From Arthrobacter sp. B1I2 (GTDB taxonomy: Bacteria > Actinomycetota > Actinomycetes > Actinomycetales > Micrococcaceae): a DNA stretch of 64,000 nt. The position numbers and the translations under genes were made by a program. Below are positions 33,580 to 43,852 of the stretch, one piece after another (the stretch's first letter is position 1; every line of letters starts with the position of its first letter). The stretch is taken from NCBI RefSeq assembly GCF_030816485.1, contig NZ_JAUSYC010000001.1, positions 744,001-808,000 on the forward strand, in the 5' to 3' direction. A model generated the notes under the pieces. That model saw nothing but the letters and a program-made list of their open reading frames with translations, was not told the origin of the DNA and did no database searches.

Positions 33580-34577
33580 ACGCCCCAACGCAGCGCGGCG
33601 GTGTGCACGGGCGCGTCCCACAGTTCCGTGAGCTCGTCGTCCAGGCGGAGAACCGAAATGGAGCAGCCCTGCATCTCCAGCGCCGTGATGTAGTTGCCCA
33701 CCAGTGAGCGTTCCACCGTGGCACCTGCGTCGGCGAGCACCTGCACGGCACGCCGGTACACGATATAAAGCTCGCTCAGCGGGGTGCCGCCCATGCCATT
33801 GACGAAAAGCAGCACCTTGTCCCCGGAGCTGATCTTCAGGTCAGCCAGGACCGGTTCCAGCAGGCGGTTGGTGATGCTGTCCGCGTTTTCCATGGGAATG
33901 CGGTGCCTGCCCGGCTCGCCGTGGATACCGATGCCGATCTCGATCTCATCCTCGGCGAGGTCGAAACTCGGCGTGCCGGCATGAGGAACGGTGCAGGCGG
34001 ACAGTGCCACGCCCATAGTCCTGACATTGGCGTTGACCCGTTCACCGATGGCGGCAACGGCGTCCAGGCCGTCACCACGTTCGGCGGCGGCCCCCGCAAT
34101 TTTCTCCACCAGCACGGTGCCGCCCACCCCGCGGCGGCCGGCTGTGTAGAGGGAATCCTCCACGGCGACGTCGTCATTGACCAGTACGGTGCGGACGCTG
34201 ACGCCCTCGGCCTCGGCCAGTTCGGCCGCCGTCTCAAAGTTCAGGACGTCGCCGGTGTAATTCTTGACGATGTGGACCACGCCGGCCCCTGAGTTGACTG
34301 CGAGGGTGGCGGGAAGGATCTGGTCCGGCGTAGGTGAGGTGAACACCGCCCCCGGCACGGCGGCGTCGAGCATTCCCTGCCCCACGTACCCTGCGTGCAG
34401 GGGCTCATGACCGCTGCCACCGCCGGAAACCAGCCCCACCTTGCCTGCCACCGGCGCGTCTTTGCGGGTGATGTACACGGGGTCTTCGCTGACCGTGACC
34501 AGTCCGGCGTGCGCCAGGCCAAACCCCTGGACAGCTTCCTGGACAACGGACTTTGGATCGTTGATGAGTTTCTTCAT
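33576..34577 (-). CDS. dhaK: dihydroxyacetone kinase substrate-binding subunit DhaK
   Basis: The 333-residue subunit binds dihydroxyacetone covalently through the histidine in [17 protein letters not shown]. The nucleotide-free domain shows [19 protein letters not shown] and [20 protein letters not shown]. It is the first gene of dhaKLM. The 246 bases upstream (34578-34823) hold an argA terminator hairpin and presumably the dha promoter. No DhaS/DhaR regulator is adjacent. Confidence 0.96.
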   Translation of the reverse strand: MKKLINDPKSVVQEAVQGFGLAHAGLVTVSEDPVYITRKDAPVAGKVGLVSGGGSGHEPLHAGYVGQGMLDAAVPGAVFTSPTPDQILPATLAVNSGAGVVHIVKNYTGDVLNFETAAELAEAEGVSVRTVLVNDDVAVEDSLYTAGRRGVGGTVLVEKIAGAAAERGDGLDAVAAIGERVNANVRTMGVALSACTVPHAGTPSFDLAEDEIEIGIGIHGEPGRHRIPMENADSITNRLLEPVLADLKISSGDKVLLFVNGMGGTPLSELYIVYRRAVQVLADAGATVERSLVGNYITALEMQGCSISVLRLDDELTELWDAPVHTAALRWGV

Positions 34578-34702
34578 GGCCGTGCTCCTGGCTGTGTCCT
34601 GAAGGATGTGTTCTGAACCCTACTACCGTCATCCCGGGTGGCGGTAGGTTCCTTCCGCCCGGTTTACCGGCTGGCCCGGGGCCCTCCGGGCCAGGACGCA
34701 GC

Positions 34703-34732
34703 AAAGGGACAGCCCCCAATGACTGTCCCTTT
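34703..34732 (-). terminator. terminator hairpin downstream of the ArgA-like gene
   Basis: Arms AAAGGGACAG (34703-34712) and CTGTCCCTTT (34723-34732) pair perfectly around a ten-base loop. On the minus strand the stem ends in CCCTTT. The hairpin lies about 90 bases after the acetyltransferase stop. Confidence 0.7.
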
Positions 34733-34823
34733 CCTGAGGCCCCCCACATACCGGCCTCCAGAAGTTTATCCATCAATTCGAGTAAAGCCAAGAAGGGTTA
34801 CCGCTGTGCGCCCAGGGAGACGC

Positions 34824-35333
34824 CTAGAGGGTGCGGATCATCCGCGTATTGCCCAGGGTATTGGGCTTGACCCGTGCCAGATCCAGGAATTCCGCCACAC
34901 CTTCGTCGTGGGAGCGCAGCAGCTCCGAGTACACTTCAGGGTCCACCGCGGACTGGTCCGCCATCACTTCGAAACCGTGGCGCTTGAAGAAGTCCACCTC
35001 GAACGTGAGGCAGAAGACCCTGGCCACACCAAGGGCACGGGCTTCCTCCAGCAGGCTTTCCACCAGGACGTGCCCCACCCCTTTGCCGCGCCATTGCCCC
35101 GAAGCTGCGAGGGTGCGGATCTCTGCGAGGTCCTCCCACATCACGTGCAGGGCGCCGCAGCCGATCACGTCGCCGTCGCTGGACTCGGCGATGCGGAACT
35201 CCTGGAGGCTCTCGTAGTACGCCACCGTTTCCTTCGCCATCAGGATGCGCTCCTCTGCCAGCGGCGCCACCAGCTTCTTGATGGCAGAGACGTCACTGGT
35301 GCGTGCTGGGCGGATGTGGAAGGAGTCGGTCAC
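34824..35333 (-). CDS. amino-acid N-acetyltransferase, short GNAT type (ArgA-like)
   Basis: The approximately 169-residue GNAT enzyme resembles the short actinobacterial N-acetylglutamate synthases, which acetylate glutamate as the first step of arginine synthesis. It has the acetyl-CoA loop ASGQWRGKGVGHVLVESLLEEA, and FCLTFEVDFFKRHGFEVM near the C-terminus. I take GTG 35333 (TDSFHIRPARTSDV), because AGGATGG lies eight bases upstream. ATG 35342 is an alternative. It stands alone, between two hairpin elements. Confidence 0.8.
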   Translation of the reverse strand: MTDSFHIRPARTSDVSAIKKLVAPLAEERILMAKETVAYYESLQEFRIAESSDGDVIGCGALHVMWEDLAEIRTLAASGQWRGKGVGHVLVESLLEEARALGVARVFCLTFEVDFFKRHGFEVMADQSAVDPEVYSELLRSHDEGVAEFLDLARVKPNTLGNTRMIRTL

Positions 35334-35355
35334 AGAAGCCATCCTACGAGGCGAA

Positions 35356-35427
35356 GGAGGCTGGGACATTTACGTAGCTTGCGTCAAGGCGACGGAGGAG
35401 CAGCAAGCGGTAAATGTCCCAGCCTCC
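35356..35427. repeat. 18-bp perfect inverted repeat (hairpin or REP-like element)
   Basis: Arms 35356-35373 and 35410-35427 are perfect complements (GGAGGCTGGGACATTTAC and its reverse complement). Shorter inner complements follow (GCTTGC/GCAAGC). The spacer is 36 bases. The element lies between the S9 peptidase 3' end and the ArgA-like start. It has no T run, so it may be a dispersed REP-like element or an mRNA-stabilising hairpin rather than a simple terminator. Confidence 0.75.
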
Positions 35428-35448
35428 GAGCCGGAGGTGACCAGTTGT

Positions 35449-37573
35449 TCACAGCCCCAGTTCAGCCGGCAGTTCGATCTCCTTGCCCAGCACGTTCTTG
35501 GCCAGGAACCACTCCACCACCTGGTACCAGACCCTGGCGTGCTGTGGCTGGAGTACCCAGTGGTTCTCGTCGGGGAAGTACAGGAACCGGTGCGGCGTCT
35601 GCCCGTCCTGGTCCGCTGCGAGCCGGGACCTGGACAGCAGTTCGTACCAGAGCCGCAGGCCCTCCCCTATAGGCACCCTGTAGTCCTTGTCCCCATGGAT
35701 CACCAGCATTGGGGTACTGATGTCCTCCACGTTCAGGTGGGGCGAGTTCTCGAGCGCCATCTCTTCGGTCATTTCCTTCAGCCAGTACTGTGAGGCGTCC
35801 GTGGTTGGCCCGAACTGGTCCAGGGCCCAGAGGCTGGCATGGGTGACAACAGCCTTGAAGCGGTCCGTGCTGCCTGCCACCCAGTTGGCCATGTAGCCGC
35901 CAAAAGAGCCGCCCATCGCAGCTGTCCGGGACTCGTCGATGTCAGGCCTTTCCACGGCTGCATCGGTCACGGCCATCAGGTCGGTAAAGGGCGCTTTTCC
36001 CCCAGGATCCCCAGCCCCGCTGGACGTAGGACTGCCCATAGCCGGTGGACAAGGCCGGATCCGGCAGCAGCACCGCGTACCCCCTGGCCGTCAGGAGCCA
36101 CGGGTTCCAGCGCCACGTCCAGGCGTTCCAGGATCCCAGCGGACCGCCGTGAATCCAGAGGAGCAGCGGCGCCGGCTCATCCGCGGAGGCACCCTCCGGC
36201 AGGGCGAGGTAGGCGGATACGCGCGATCCGTCGGCCGCTGTGGCGGCGATGCGCTCCAGCCGTCCCGGGCAGGACGGGCGTTCTGCCGGTGCGGGCAGGC
36301 GGGTGGTTTCCCCCGTGGCCAGGTCGATCCGCACGGCTTCGGCCGGAAATTCGTAGGAGCTGCGCAGGGCATACGCGCTTCGCCCGTCGGGAGAAATCAC
36401 GACGTCGGAGTAGGCCGCCGTGTCCTGCGTCACCCGGGTGACGCCCACTTCAGCGGCAGCCGCCGGAACGCTGACCCGGAAAACCGGCGACGCGCCGTCG
36501 TCGTCCGCCGTGACCAGGATGGCGGAGCCGTCAGGGAGCCACGCCGCGGGCTTGGGCCAGCGGTCCCAGTCGTGGGCCAAGGGCTGCAGGCCTGCGCCAT
36601 CCCCGGCAGCCTCACCCGAGACATCCAGCAGGTGCATTGTGATCCGGGGAGCCTGCTGCGGGGTGGAGTCACTCTCACTGAGCACCACCAGCGTCCTCCC
36701 GTCAGGGCTGACGGGACCCGGGAAGTAGCTCATCCCCTCCTGGTCCAGCAGCACCTTGAGGCTGCCGGAGGCCACATCCACCGCAACCAGGATGGAACGG
36801 CTGTCCGCTTTGGCCAGCGGCTTGGTGTAGCTGCTGTAGACGGTCCTGCCGTCCGGGCTGACCATCGTCTCCGCTTCCCTTAGCCGCGGCCCGGCGTCCG
36901 GTGTCAGGTTGCGCAGGACCAACGGACCGATGGCGTCAACGGTCGAGGGCTTGCCTGACGCGTTGTCCTCCCCCGCTTCCACGGCAAAGATCCGCGGCTG
37001 GCCCGGCCCCAGGTCCGCGTCCCAGTAGCGGACCGGATATTCGCTGTGCAGGATGGCCGAGACCTTCTTCTCCTTGCGGGACTTGCGCCGCCCGGCGTCG
37101 TCCTCCTCGTCGGTGGACCCTGCGAGGACCTCCGCCGTGACGAACGCGGCATCAGCGTCCCTGGCCGTCATCACCTTGCTGATGCCACCGGGCCGGCTGA
37201 GGACCACGCGGGCCTCCCCGCCGTCGGCCGGAAGCAGCCACAGCGCGTTGACCGGCTCTTCGTCGGGGCTGTCCGGATCGGGACGCGCGGACGTGAAGTA
37301 AACGTCACCGTTGGCGGCGAAAGCGGCTCCCGCCTCACCCTTGGCGCTGCGCGTAATGCGCCGGGCGTGCCTCTGCCCGGCCGGGTCCAACTCCCACAGT
37401 GCGGTGGCAAACTCGGTGCCTTTGCCGTTCAGGGTGCTGACGGTAGTCACCAGTCGTGAGCCGTCCGGGCTCAGGGCGAGGCCGCTTACCCGGGGGATGG
37501 ACAGGTAGTGGTCGAGGTCGTGGAAAGGGGTCAGTGGTTGCTCATCCGGGATCACCGGTTCCAAGTTAGCCAT
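35449..37573 (-). pseudogene. S9 family prolyl oligopeptidase, interrupted by a one-base frameshift
   Basis: The upstream frame (37573 to about 36013) encodes the beta-propeller and the start of the hydrolase domain, including LLLWIHGGPLGSWNAW and GYGQSYVQRGWGSWGK. The downstream frame continues in register as APFTDLMAVTDAAVERPDID, with the nucleophile motif GGSFGGYMANW and the C-terminal Asp/His regions (VIHGDKDYRVPIGEG and PDENHWVLQPQHARVW). Removing one A from the run GGGGGAAAA near 36000 joins them into a normal protein of about 707 residues. The family cleaves oligopeptides or acyl-peptides. Sequencing error is as likely as true loss. Confidence 0.8.
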
Positions 37574-37801
37574 GCTCCCGATTCAACACGGTTTGTGCCC
37601 CGCATCACAGCCGCCACGCTCCCGCTTCGCTTCCTGCGGCCTTGGAAGGCCAGACGCGGCTCCGTGGCTGGGTCCGCTCCGGCTATGACCGGCCCTGCCC
37701 CGCATGACCGGTGTTGGCCTGCAACGGTTGTGCGGGTTCGGGCCGGTCGTAACCCAAGGCGCCGCCGGCACCGAACCCAGCCGCTGTGGCTTTAACGAGC
37801 G

Positions 37802-37837
37802 AAAGCCCCGCCGCTCCTGGTGGAGTGGCGGGGCTTT
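37802..37837 (-). terminator. terminator downstream of clpC
   Basis: Arms AAAGCCCCGCC (37802-37812) and GGCGGGGCTTT (37827-37837) pair perfectly with an additional inner CTCC/GGAG pairing. The hairpin lies 11 bases beyond the clpC stop and could also serve in the opposite direction. Confidence 0.9.
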
Positions 37838-37848
37838 GGCTGTGGAGA

Positions 37849-40341
37849 CTAGACGCTCGGGGCGATCTCCGGGATGCGCGGCTTGGCGTTGCCGGCGAAG
37901 GTGAACTTCGCGTCGTCGCCTTCGCCTTCCACATCCACTACGACGATGTCGCCGGCGTGGATCTCGCCGAAGAGGATCTTCTCGGAGAGCTGGTCCTCGA
38001 TCTCACGCTGGATGGTGCGGCGCAGCGGCCGCGCACCCATGGCGGGATCGTAACCTCGCGTTGCCAGGAGCACCTTGGCGGCCGGCGTGAGCTCGATGCC
38101 CATGTCCTTGTCCTTGAGGCGCTTCTCCAGGCGGTTGACGAACATGTCCACGATCTCGATGATCTCGTCCTGGGTGAGCTGCGGGAACACCACAACGTCA
38201 TCCACGCGGTTCAGGAACTCGGGCCGGAAGTGCTGCTTGAGCTCCTCGGTCACACGTGCACGCATGCGGTTGTAGCCGGTCTGCGTGTCGGTGCCGGACT
38301 GGAAGCCGGTGGCCACACTCTTGGAGATGTCCCTGGTACCCAGGTTGGTGGTCATGATGATCACGGTGTTCTTGAAGTCCACCACACGGCCCTGGGAGTC
38401 GGTCAGGCGGCCGTCTTCCAGGATCTGCAGCAGCGAGTTGAAGAGGTCCGCGTGGGCCTTTTCCACTTCGTCGAACAGGACCACGGAGAACGGACGGCGG
38501 CGGACCTTCTCGGTCAGCTGGCCACCCTCTTCGTAGCCCACGTAGCCCGGAGGGGCCCCGAAGAGCCGCGAGACGGTGTGCTTCTCGGAGTACTCGGACA
38601 TGTCCAGCGTGATGAGGGCGTCCTCTTCACCGAACAGGAACTCCGCGAGTGCCTTGGCGAGCTCGGTCTTGCCGACGCCGGTGGGGCCGGCGAAGATGAA
38701 CGAGCCACCGGGGCGCTTGGGGTCCTTGAGTCCTGCACGGGTGCGCCGGATGGCCTGGGACAGGGACCTGATTGCCTCGTTCTGGCCCACCACGCGCTTG
38801 TGCAGTTCATCTTCCATCTTGAGCAGGCGCGAGGACTCTTCCTCGGTCAGCTTGAAGACGGGGATGCCGGTGGAGTTGGCCAGCACCTCGGCGATGAGAT
38901 CCTCATCCACCTCGGAGATGTCGTCCATGCCGCCGGACTTCCAGTGGCGTTCCTTCTCCGCGCGCTCGGAAATCATCTTCTGTTCCTTGTCGCGGAGCGA
39001 AGCGGCGCCTTCGAAGTCCTGCGCGTCGATGGCGGATTCCTTCTCCATCTTCAGCTTGGCGATGCGCTCATCCATGGCCTTGAGCTCCGGCGGAGCGGTC
39101 ATGCGGCGGATGCGCAGCCGGGCCCCGGCTTCGTCGATCAGGTCGATCGCCTTGTCCGGCAGGAAGCGGTCCGAGATGTAGCGCTCGGACAGGCTGGCAG
39201 CGGAAGCCAGGGCGCCATCGGTGATGGTGACGCGGTGGTGTGCCTCGTACCGGTCGCGCAGGCCCTTGAGAATCTCAATGGCGTGTGCCACGGAGGGTTC
39301 CTTGACCTGGATCGGCTGGAAGCGGCGCTCCAGCGCGGCGTCCTTCTCGATGTGCTTGCGGTACTCATCCAGCGTGGTGGCGCCGATGGTCTGCAGCTCG
39401 CCGCGGGCCAGCATGGGCTTCAGGATCGAGGCCGCGTCGATGGCACCTTCGGCGGCACCGGCACCCACCAGGGTGTGGATCTCGTCGATGAACAGGATGA
39501 TGTCACCGCGGGTGCGGATCTCCTTGAGGACCTTCTTGAGGCGCTCTTCGAAGTCACCGCGGTAACGGGAGCCTGCCACCAGGGAACCAAGGTCCAGGGT
39601 GTAGAGCTGCTTGTCGCGGATGGTCTCCGGGACATCGCCGCGCACGATTGCCTGGGCCAGCCCTTCGACGACGGCCGTCTTGCCGACGCCGGGCTCACCG
39701 ATGAGGACGGGGTTGTTCTTGGTGCGGCGGGAAAGGACCTGCATGACGCGTTCCATTTCCTGCTCGCGGCCAATGACAGGGTCCAGCTTGTTCTCGCGCG
39801 CAGCCTGCGTCAGGTTGCGGCCGAACTGGTCCAGCACCACGGAACCGGCCGGTGCGCCCTCGGGCTGTCCGCCGCCGACGCCTGCGCCGGTGGTTTCCTT
39901 GCCCTGGTATCCGGAAAGGAGCTGGATGACCTGCTGGCGGACCCGGTTGAGGTCGGCACCAAGCTTGACCAGCACCTGGGCGGCGACGCCCTCACCCTCG
40001 CGGATGAGGCCGAGCAGGATGTGCTCCGTGCCGATGTAGTTGTGGCCCAGCTGGAGTGCTTCGCGCAGCGAGAGCTCCAGCACCTTCTTGGCGCGGGGGG
40101 TGAAGGGGATGTGACCGGAGGGAGCCTGCTGGCCCTGCCCGATGATCTCCTGCACCTGCTCGCGAACGCCGTCGAGCGAAATGCTCAAGGACTCAAGAGC
40201 TTTGGCGGCAACGCCCTCACCCTCATGGATCAAACCCAAGAGGATGTGTTCGGTACCGATGTAATTGTGGTTCAGCATGCGTGCCTCTTCTTGGGCAAGC
40301 ACAACTACGCGACGGGCACGGTCCGTAAATCGCTCAAACAT
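37849..40341 (-). CDS. clpC: ATP-dependent Clp protease ATPase subunit ClpC
   Basis: The 830-residue AAA+ unfoldase feeds substrates to ClpP. It shows two N-terminal Clp repeats ([20 protein letters not shown] and [19 protein letters not shown]). D1 has Walker [15 protein letters not shown], a UVR-type middle segment is present, and D2 has Walker [17 protein letters not shown]. Length fits ClpC1. The gene is monocistronic, with the terminator at 37802-37837. An upstream sequence TTCGCCACAGGGGAA (40408-40422) weakly resembles a ClgR operator. Confidence 0.98.
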   Translation of the reverse strand: MFERFTDRARRVVVLAQEEARMLNHNYIGTEHILLGLIHEGEGVAAKALESLSISLDGVREQVQEIIGQGQQAPSGHIPFTPRAKKVLELSLREALQLGHNYIGTEHILLGLIREGEGVAAQVLVKLGADLNRVRQQVIQLLSGYQGKETTGAGVGGGQPEGAPAGSVVLDQFGRNLTQAARENKLDPVIGREQEMERVMQVLSRRTKNNPVLIGEPGVGKTAVVEGLAQAIVRGDVPETIRDKQLYTLDLGSLVAGSRYRGDFEERLKKVLKEIRTRGDIILFIDEIHTLVGAGAAEGAIDAASILKPMLARGELQTIGATTLDEYRKHIEKDAALERRFQPIQVKEPSVAHAIEILKGLRDRYEAHHRVTITDGALASAASLSERYISDRFLPDKAIDLIDEAGARLRIRRMTAPPELKAMDERIAKLKMEKESAIDAQDFEGAASLRDKEQKMISERAEKERHWKSGGMDDISEVDEDLIAEVLANSTGIPVFKLTEEESSRLLKMEDELHKRVVGQNEAIRSLSQAIRRTRAGLKDPKRPGGSFIFAGPTGVGKTELAKALAEFLFGEEDALITLDMSEYSEKHTVSRLFGAPPGYVGYEEGGQLTEKVRRRPFSVVLFDEVEKAHADLFNSLLQILEDGRLTDSQGRVVDFKNTVIIMTTNLGTRDISKSVATGFQSGTDTQTGYNRMRARVTEELKQHFRPEFLNRVDDVVVFPQLTQDEIIEIVDMFVNRLEKRLKDKDMGIELTPAAKVLLATRGYDPAMGARPLRRTIQREIEDQLSEKILFGEIHAGDIVVVDVEGEGDDAKFTFAGNAKPRIPEIAPSV

Positions 40342-40630
40342 TTCGCCACACTCCTAGCTACGACGTACTTTGATGCTACGTGGCCGTTCCGGACTTGTGG
40401 AGCGTGTTCGCCACAGGGGAAACCCGGAGCCTTGCGGGAATAAGCACAGCGGCGAACTGTAGCGCCGCGAACCGGGCAGGCACGGAAGCAGGCGGCGCGT
40501 GGGACAGCGCGCCCGGCGGTTCATGGGCCGTGAAAATACTGACGGACGCGAGGCGGCCGGACGGCGGCCTAATTAGGCCTATTTGGGCGGCTCCACAGCC
40601 AGCCCATAGCAGTTAAATCCGAAAATTGAA
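40342..40630. other. clpC upstream region, no gene
   Basis: This stretch between the clpC start and the lsr2 terminator contains no credible gene on either strand. It must include the clpC promoter. The imperfect dyad at 40408-40422 (TTCGC, five bases, GGGAA) is near the CGC-N5-GCG pattern of the stress activator ClgR but with mismatches. Confidence 0.4.
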
Positions 40631-40666
40631 AAACCCCGCCCCGCCTGGCGGCGGTAAGCGGGGTTT
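40631..40666 (-). terminator. terminator downstream of lsr2
   Basis: Arms AAACCCCGC (40631-40639) and GCGGGGTTT (40658-40666) enclose a further CGCC/GGCG hairpin. On the minus strand the stem is followed by TTTTTCAATTTT. It lies 20 bases after the lsr2 stop. Confidence 0.9.
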
Positions 40667-40686
40667 CGGCGGAGCTAAAGGCAGTC

Positions 40687-41022
40687 CTAGGAATTTGCCT
40701 TTTGGTAGGCTTCCTGGATTTCGGCCTGAATTCGGCCGCGGCTGTTAACGGTGTAGCCGTTATCCCGCGCCCATTGCCGGATTTGCGCCGAATCGTGGCT
40801 GCGTCCGCCGGTTGGCGCCTTGGCCCGCTGGGCCGCGCGGCCTGCGCCGGATGCCTTGCGTGCAGCAGTGACGAACCTCTCCAGTGAAGAGCGAAGTTCA
40901 GCGGCATTGGATGCCGACAGGTCAATCTCGTAGTTGACCCCGTCGAGGCCAAACTTAACATTCTCGTCTGCGGATCCCCCATCCAGATCATCAACGAGGA
41001 TGATGTTTACTTTCTGTGCCAT
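40687..41022 (-). CDS. lsr2: Lsr2 family nucleoid-associated protein
   Basis: The 111-residue protein has the N-terminal dimerisation domain (VNIILVDDLDGGSADENVKF) and a central basic linker. The C-terminal AT-hook-like domain carries IRQWARDNGYTVNSRGRIQ, whose RGR motif inserts into AT-rich minor grooves. Lsr2 is the actinobacterial analogue of H-NS and silences AT-rich or foreign DNA. The 129 bases before it are unusually AT-rich for this genome, consistent with autoregulation. The neighbour order clpC-lsr2-lysS is standard in actinobacteria. Confidence 0.97.
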   Translation of the reverse strand: MAQKVNIILVDDLDGGSADENVKFGLDGVNYEIDLSASNAAELRSSLERFVTAARKASGAGRAAQRAKAPTGGRSHDSAQIRQWARDNGYTVNSRGRIQAEIQEAYQKANS

Positions 41023-41151
41023 TAAAGGTCTTCCTCTTGGGTTTTCAGAAAAGCAGGATGTTTCCCAAAAAAATTATGACTCTTATCTTGGCAACGCGTC
41101 AAAGCGCCTATTGGTTCCTTGGGGATAAAGCCGGAAAGAAGGGGGTTTTAT

Positions 41152-41328
41152 CTATTTGGATTCCGGGCCCGGGCGGTCGGAAGGCTGCACGGGGAGGGAA
41201 TCGGCTTCGGCCTGCGCACGGGCCTCCGCCTGCCGCTCGGCCTTGTCCGCGTTGAAGATCGCCTTCATGGCGAACCAGAACAGGAGGCCCACCACCAGGG
41301 AGGGAAGAATAACTGCTACGTATTCCAT
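41152..41328 (-). CDS. small single-helix membrane protein behind lysS
   Basis: The 58-residue protein starts at ATG 41328, two bases after the lysS stop, so it is co-transcribed. The N-terminus MEYVAVILPSLVVGLLFWFA is a membrane helix. The C-terminal half is a charged alanine-rich helix (KAERQAEARAQAEADSL). Small proteins of this plan are common between lysS and lsr2 in Micrococcaceae as far as I recall. Function is unknown. Confidence 0.65.
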   Translation of the reverse strand: MEYVAVILPSLVVGLLFWFAMKAIFNADKAERQAEARAQAEADSLPVQPSDRPGPESK

Positions 41329-41330
41329 GA

Positions 41331-42869
41331 TCAGTGCCCTTCGGGCTTCAGCAGGGGGAACAGGATGGTTTCGCGGATACCGGCCCCGGTGAAGAGCATC
41401 ACCAGCCGGTCGATGCCCAGGCCGATGCCGCCCATGGGCGGGGCGCCGTATTCCAGGGCCCGCAGGAAGTCCTCGTCAAGCTGCATGGCCTCCACGTCGC
41501 CGGCGGCCGCATGCAGGGACTGCTCGGTCAGCCGTTCGCGCTGGATGACGGGGTCGATCAGCTCGGAGAAGGCGGTACCGCGCTCCATGCCGCCGATGAT
41601 CAAGTCCCAGGCCTCGATCAGCCGGCCGTCCTCGCGGTGCGGGCGGGCCAGCGGCTGGGCGGAGGGCGGGTAGTCGTAGACGAAGGTGGGGTTGAGCAGG
41701 GTGGGCTCCACGATTTCGCCGAAGAGTTCCACCGCCAGCTTTTCCGCATCCCACTTGGGGTCCACCTTGACATCATGCTTTTCCGCGATTTCGCGAAGAA
41801 CCACAGCAGGCGTGTCCGGCGTGATCTCCTGCCCAACGGCGTCGGAAAGTCCGGGGTAGACGGCCAGCCAGGCCCACTCGCCGTCGAGGTTGATCTCCCC
41901 CGCCTCGGTCTGCAGCACGCGGCCGGCACCCACGGCGTCGGCGGCGTCGAGGATGATCTCCTTGATCCGCTCGGCCATGACGAACTGGTCTGCCCAGGCC
42001 TCGTAGCACTCAAGGGTGGTGAATTCGGGGCTGTGGGTGGAGTCCACGCCCTCGTTGCGGAACACGCGCCCCATGTCGTAGACGCGGTCGATTCCGCCCA
42101 CCACGGCGCGCTTGAGGTACAACTCGGTGGCGATGCGCAGGGTCATCTTCTGGTCAAACGCGTTCATGTGGGTCTCGAACGGCCGGGCCAGGGCGCCGCC
42201 GTGGACCAGGTTCAGGATGGGTGTTTCGACTTCGACGTAGCGGTGCCGGAACAGCGTTTCGCGGATGGAGCGGGTGATGGCCGCACGCGTGTAGACCATC
42301 TCGCGCGCTTCATCGCGGACCATCAGGTCAACGTAGCGCTGGCGGACACGGGTTTCCTCGTTCAGGTCCGCGTGCAGCACCGGAAGCGGGCGCAGGGCCT
42401 TGGAGGCCATGGACCAGGATTCAGCCATGATGGACAGCTCGCCGCGGCGGGAAGAGATGACCTCGCCCTTGATGAACACGTGGTCGCCGAGGTCAACCAG
42501 GGCCTTCCAGTCGGCGAGCGCTTCTTCGCCGATGTTGGCCAGGCTCAGCATGGCCTGCAGCCGCGTTCCCTTGCCGTCGGTGCCGCCTTCCTGCAGGGTG
42601 GCGAAGCAGAGCTTGCCGGTGTTGCGGATGAAGACCACGCGTCCGGTGACGCCTACGATGTCGCCGGTGGTGTCGTCCGCCTCGAGGTGGGCGTACTTTT
42701 CCCGGATCTCGGCGAGGGAATGCGTCCGCTCCACACCCACGGGGTACGCCTCGGTGCCGCGCTCAAGGAGTTTGGCACGCTTTTCCATGCGGATCCGCAT
42801 CTGCTCGCTGGCATCGACGGGCTCTGGGGCGTTCTTGGGCGCGGGGGTGTTTTGGGAAGTCACAATCAT
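41331..42869 (-). CDS. lysS: lysyl-tRNA synthetase, class II
   Basis: The 512-residue enzyme charges tRNA-Lys. It has an N-terminal OB-fold (GVTGRVVFIRNTGKLCFATL), motif 2 around YDMGRVFRNEGVDSTHSPEF and motif 3 in PMGGIGLGIDRLVMLFTG. ATG 42869 is chosen; a TTG one codon earlier and a GTG two codons later also exist. A short membrane-protein gene follows in the same transcript. Confidence 0.97.
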   Translation of the reverse strand: MIVTSQNTPAPKNAPEPVDASEQMRIRMEKRAKLLERGTEAYPVGVERTHSLAEIREKYAHLEADDTTGDIVGVTGRVVFIRNTGKLCFATLQEGGTDGKGTRLQAMLSLANIGEEALADWKALVDLGDHVFIKGEVISSRRGELSIMAESWSMASKALRPLPVLHADLNEETRVRQRYVDLMVRDEAREMVYTRAAITRSIRETLFRHRYVEVETPILNLVHGGALARPFETHMNAFDQKMTLRIATELYLKRAVVGGIDRVYDMGRVFRNEGVDSTHSPEFTTLECYEAWADQFVMAERIKEIILDAADAVGAGRVLQTEAGEINLDGEWAWLAVYPGLSDAVGQEITPDTPAVVLREIAEKHDVKVDPKWDAEKLAVELFGEIVEPTLLNPTFVYDYPPSAQPLARPHREDGRLIEAWDLIIGGMERGTAFSELIDPVIQRERLTEQSLHAAAGDVEAMQLDEDFLRALEYGAPPMGGIGLGIDRLVMLFTGAGIRETILFPLLKPEGH

Positions 42870-42937
42870 CAAGTTTACCGGGCATCAGGTACCCGGGCTC
42901 CCAGTTGCCCCGCAGGTGGGCGCCCTAGGATGGGCTG

Positions 42938-43852
42938 GTGAAAGAACGGGTACTTCCAACGCACGACGGCGGCAGGCTGGCTTTGTACAGTTACGGCTCC
43001 GAGGATGCGCCGGGCGAAAAAAGGGTGCTGCTGATTGGCGGCGCGTTCCTCACGGCCCTGATCTACCGCCCGTTCTCCATTGCACTGGCGAAAGGCCTGG
43101 GAGATGGCTGGGCGGTCGATGTCTATGACCGCAGGGGCCGGGGAAACTCGTCCGAACAGCCGGCGGACTACTCCATGGCCACCGAGATCCAGGATGTCCG
43201 GACTGTGCTCACTGCCACAAGCGCACGCAACATCCTGGGCCACAGCCTGGGCGGATCGGTGGCCCTCAATGCGGTGCAGGAGTTCACCGGGACCGCATTC
43301 GTCCCGGACAAGCTTGCGGTGTACGACGCCGCTGTGAACATCGATGGCAGCATCGACACCGCGTGGCTGGATGGATTCGAGGACGCGGTCAACAACGGCA
43401 GGATGGGCCACGCGCTGGCGCACATGAAGAAGGCCACGAGCCCCGGTTCAGTCATGGCCAGGATCCCCGAACCGGTGCTGGCGGGCCTGATGGCCCTGTT
43501 GTCCCGGACCAAGGTCAACAAGATGTTCCGCCAGGTCATGCCCAGCGGGGTGGGCGAGCTCAGGGCAGCGTACGACGAAAAGGATCACGCCCGGGACTTC
43601 AGCGTGCTGCCCGCCGGCACCCATTTCATGGCAGGCGGAAAAAGCCCAAGCTATTACAGGGTGACGGCCGAGCGGCTGCACGCTGCCGTCCCGGGCAGCA
43701 CCTACCAGCTCTCCCCCAAGGGCTTCCACGGGTCCATTCCAGCAGCGGTCAAGGAGCTGGTGGCGGACATCGCGGCGTACTTCAGGGGAGGGACTCCGGA
43801 CGGGGAGCACCGCGCGGATGCTGCTGAGGTCAGCCCCGTTCGCCGCGGCTGA
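42938..43852 (+). CDS. alpha/beta hydrolase
   Basis: The 304-residue alpha/beta hydrolase has nucleophile elbow GHSLGGSVAL near residue 101, an oxyanion segment VLLIGGAFLTALIY, and a likely catalytic His near the C-terminus in SPKGFHGSIPAAV. It is paralogous to the hydrolase at 53503-54339: both have VYDRRGRGNSS/TFNRRGRGSSS and YDxAVxxxGS segments. The substrate is unknown. Its 3' end overlaps the convergent allophanate hydrolase gene by 23 bases. Confidence 0.85.
   Translation: MKERVLPTHDGGRLALYSYGSEDAPGEKRVLLIGGAFLTALIYRPFSIALAKGLGDGWAVDVYDRRGRGNSSEQPADYSMATEIQDVRTVLTATSARNILGHSLGGSVALNAVQEFTGTAFVPDKLAVYDAAVNIDGSIDTAWLDGFEDAVNNGRMGHALAHMKKATSPGSVMARIPEPVLAGLMALLSRTKVNKMFRQVMPSGVGELRAAYDEKDHARDFSVLPAGTHFMAGGKSPSYYRVTAERLHAAVPGSTYQLSPKGFHGSIPAAVKELVADIAAYFRGGTPDGEHRADAAEVSPVRRG

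Noticed and set aside
37786..40443. 885-residue plus-strand open frame opposite clpC
   Set aside because: It is the antisense of the clpC coding region; the long frame is a product of high GC third positions.
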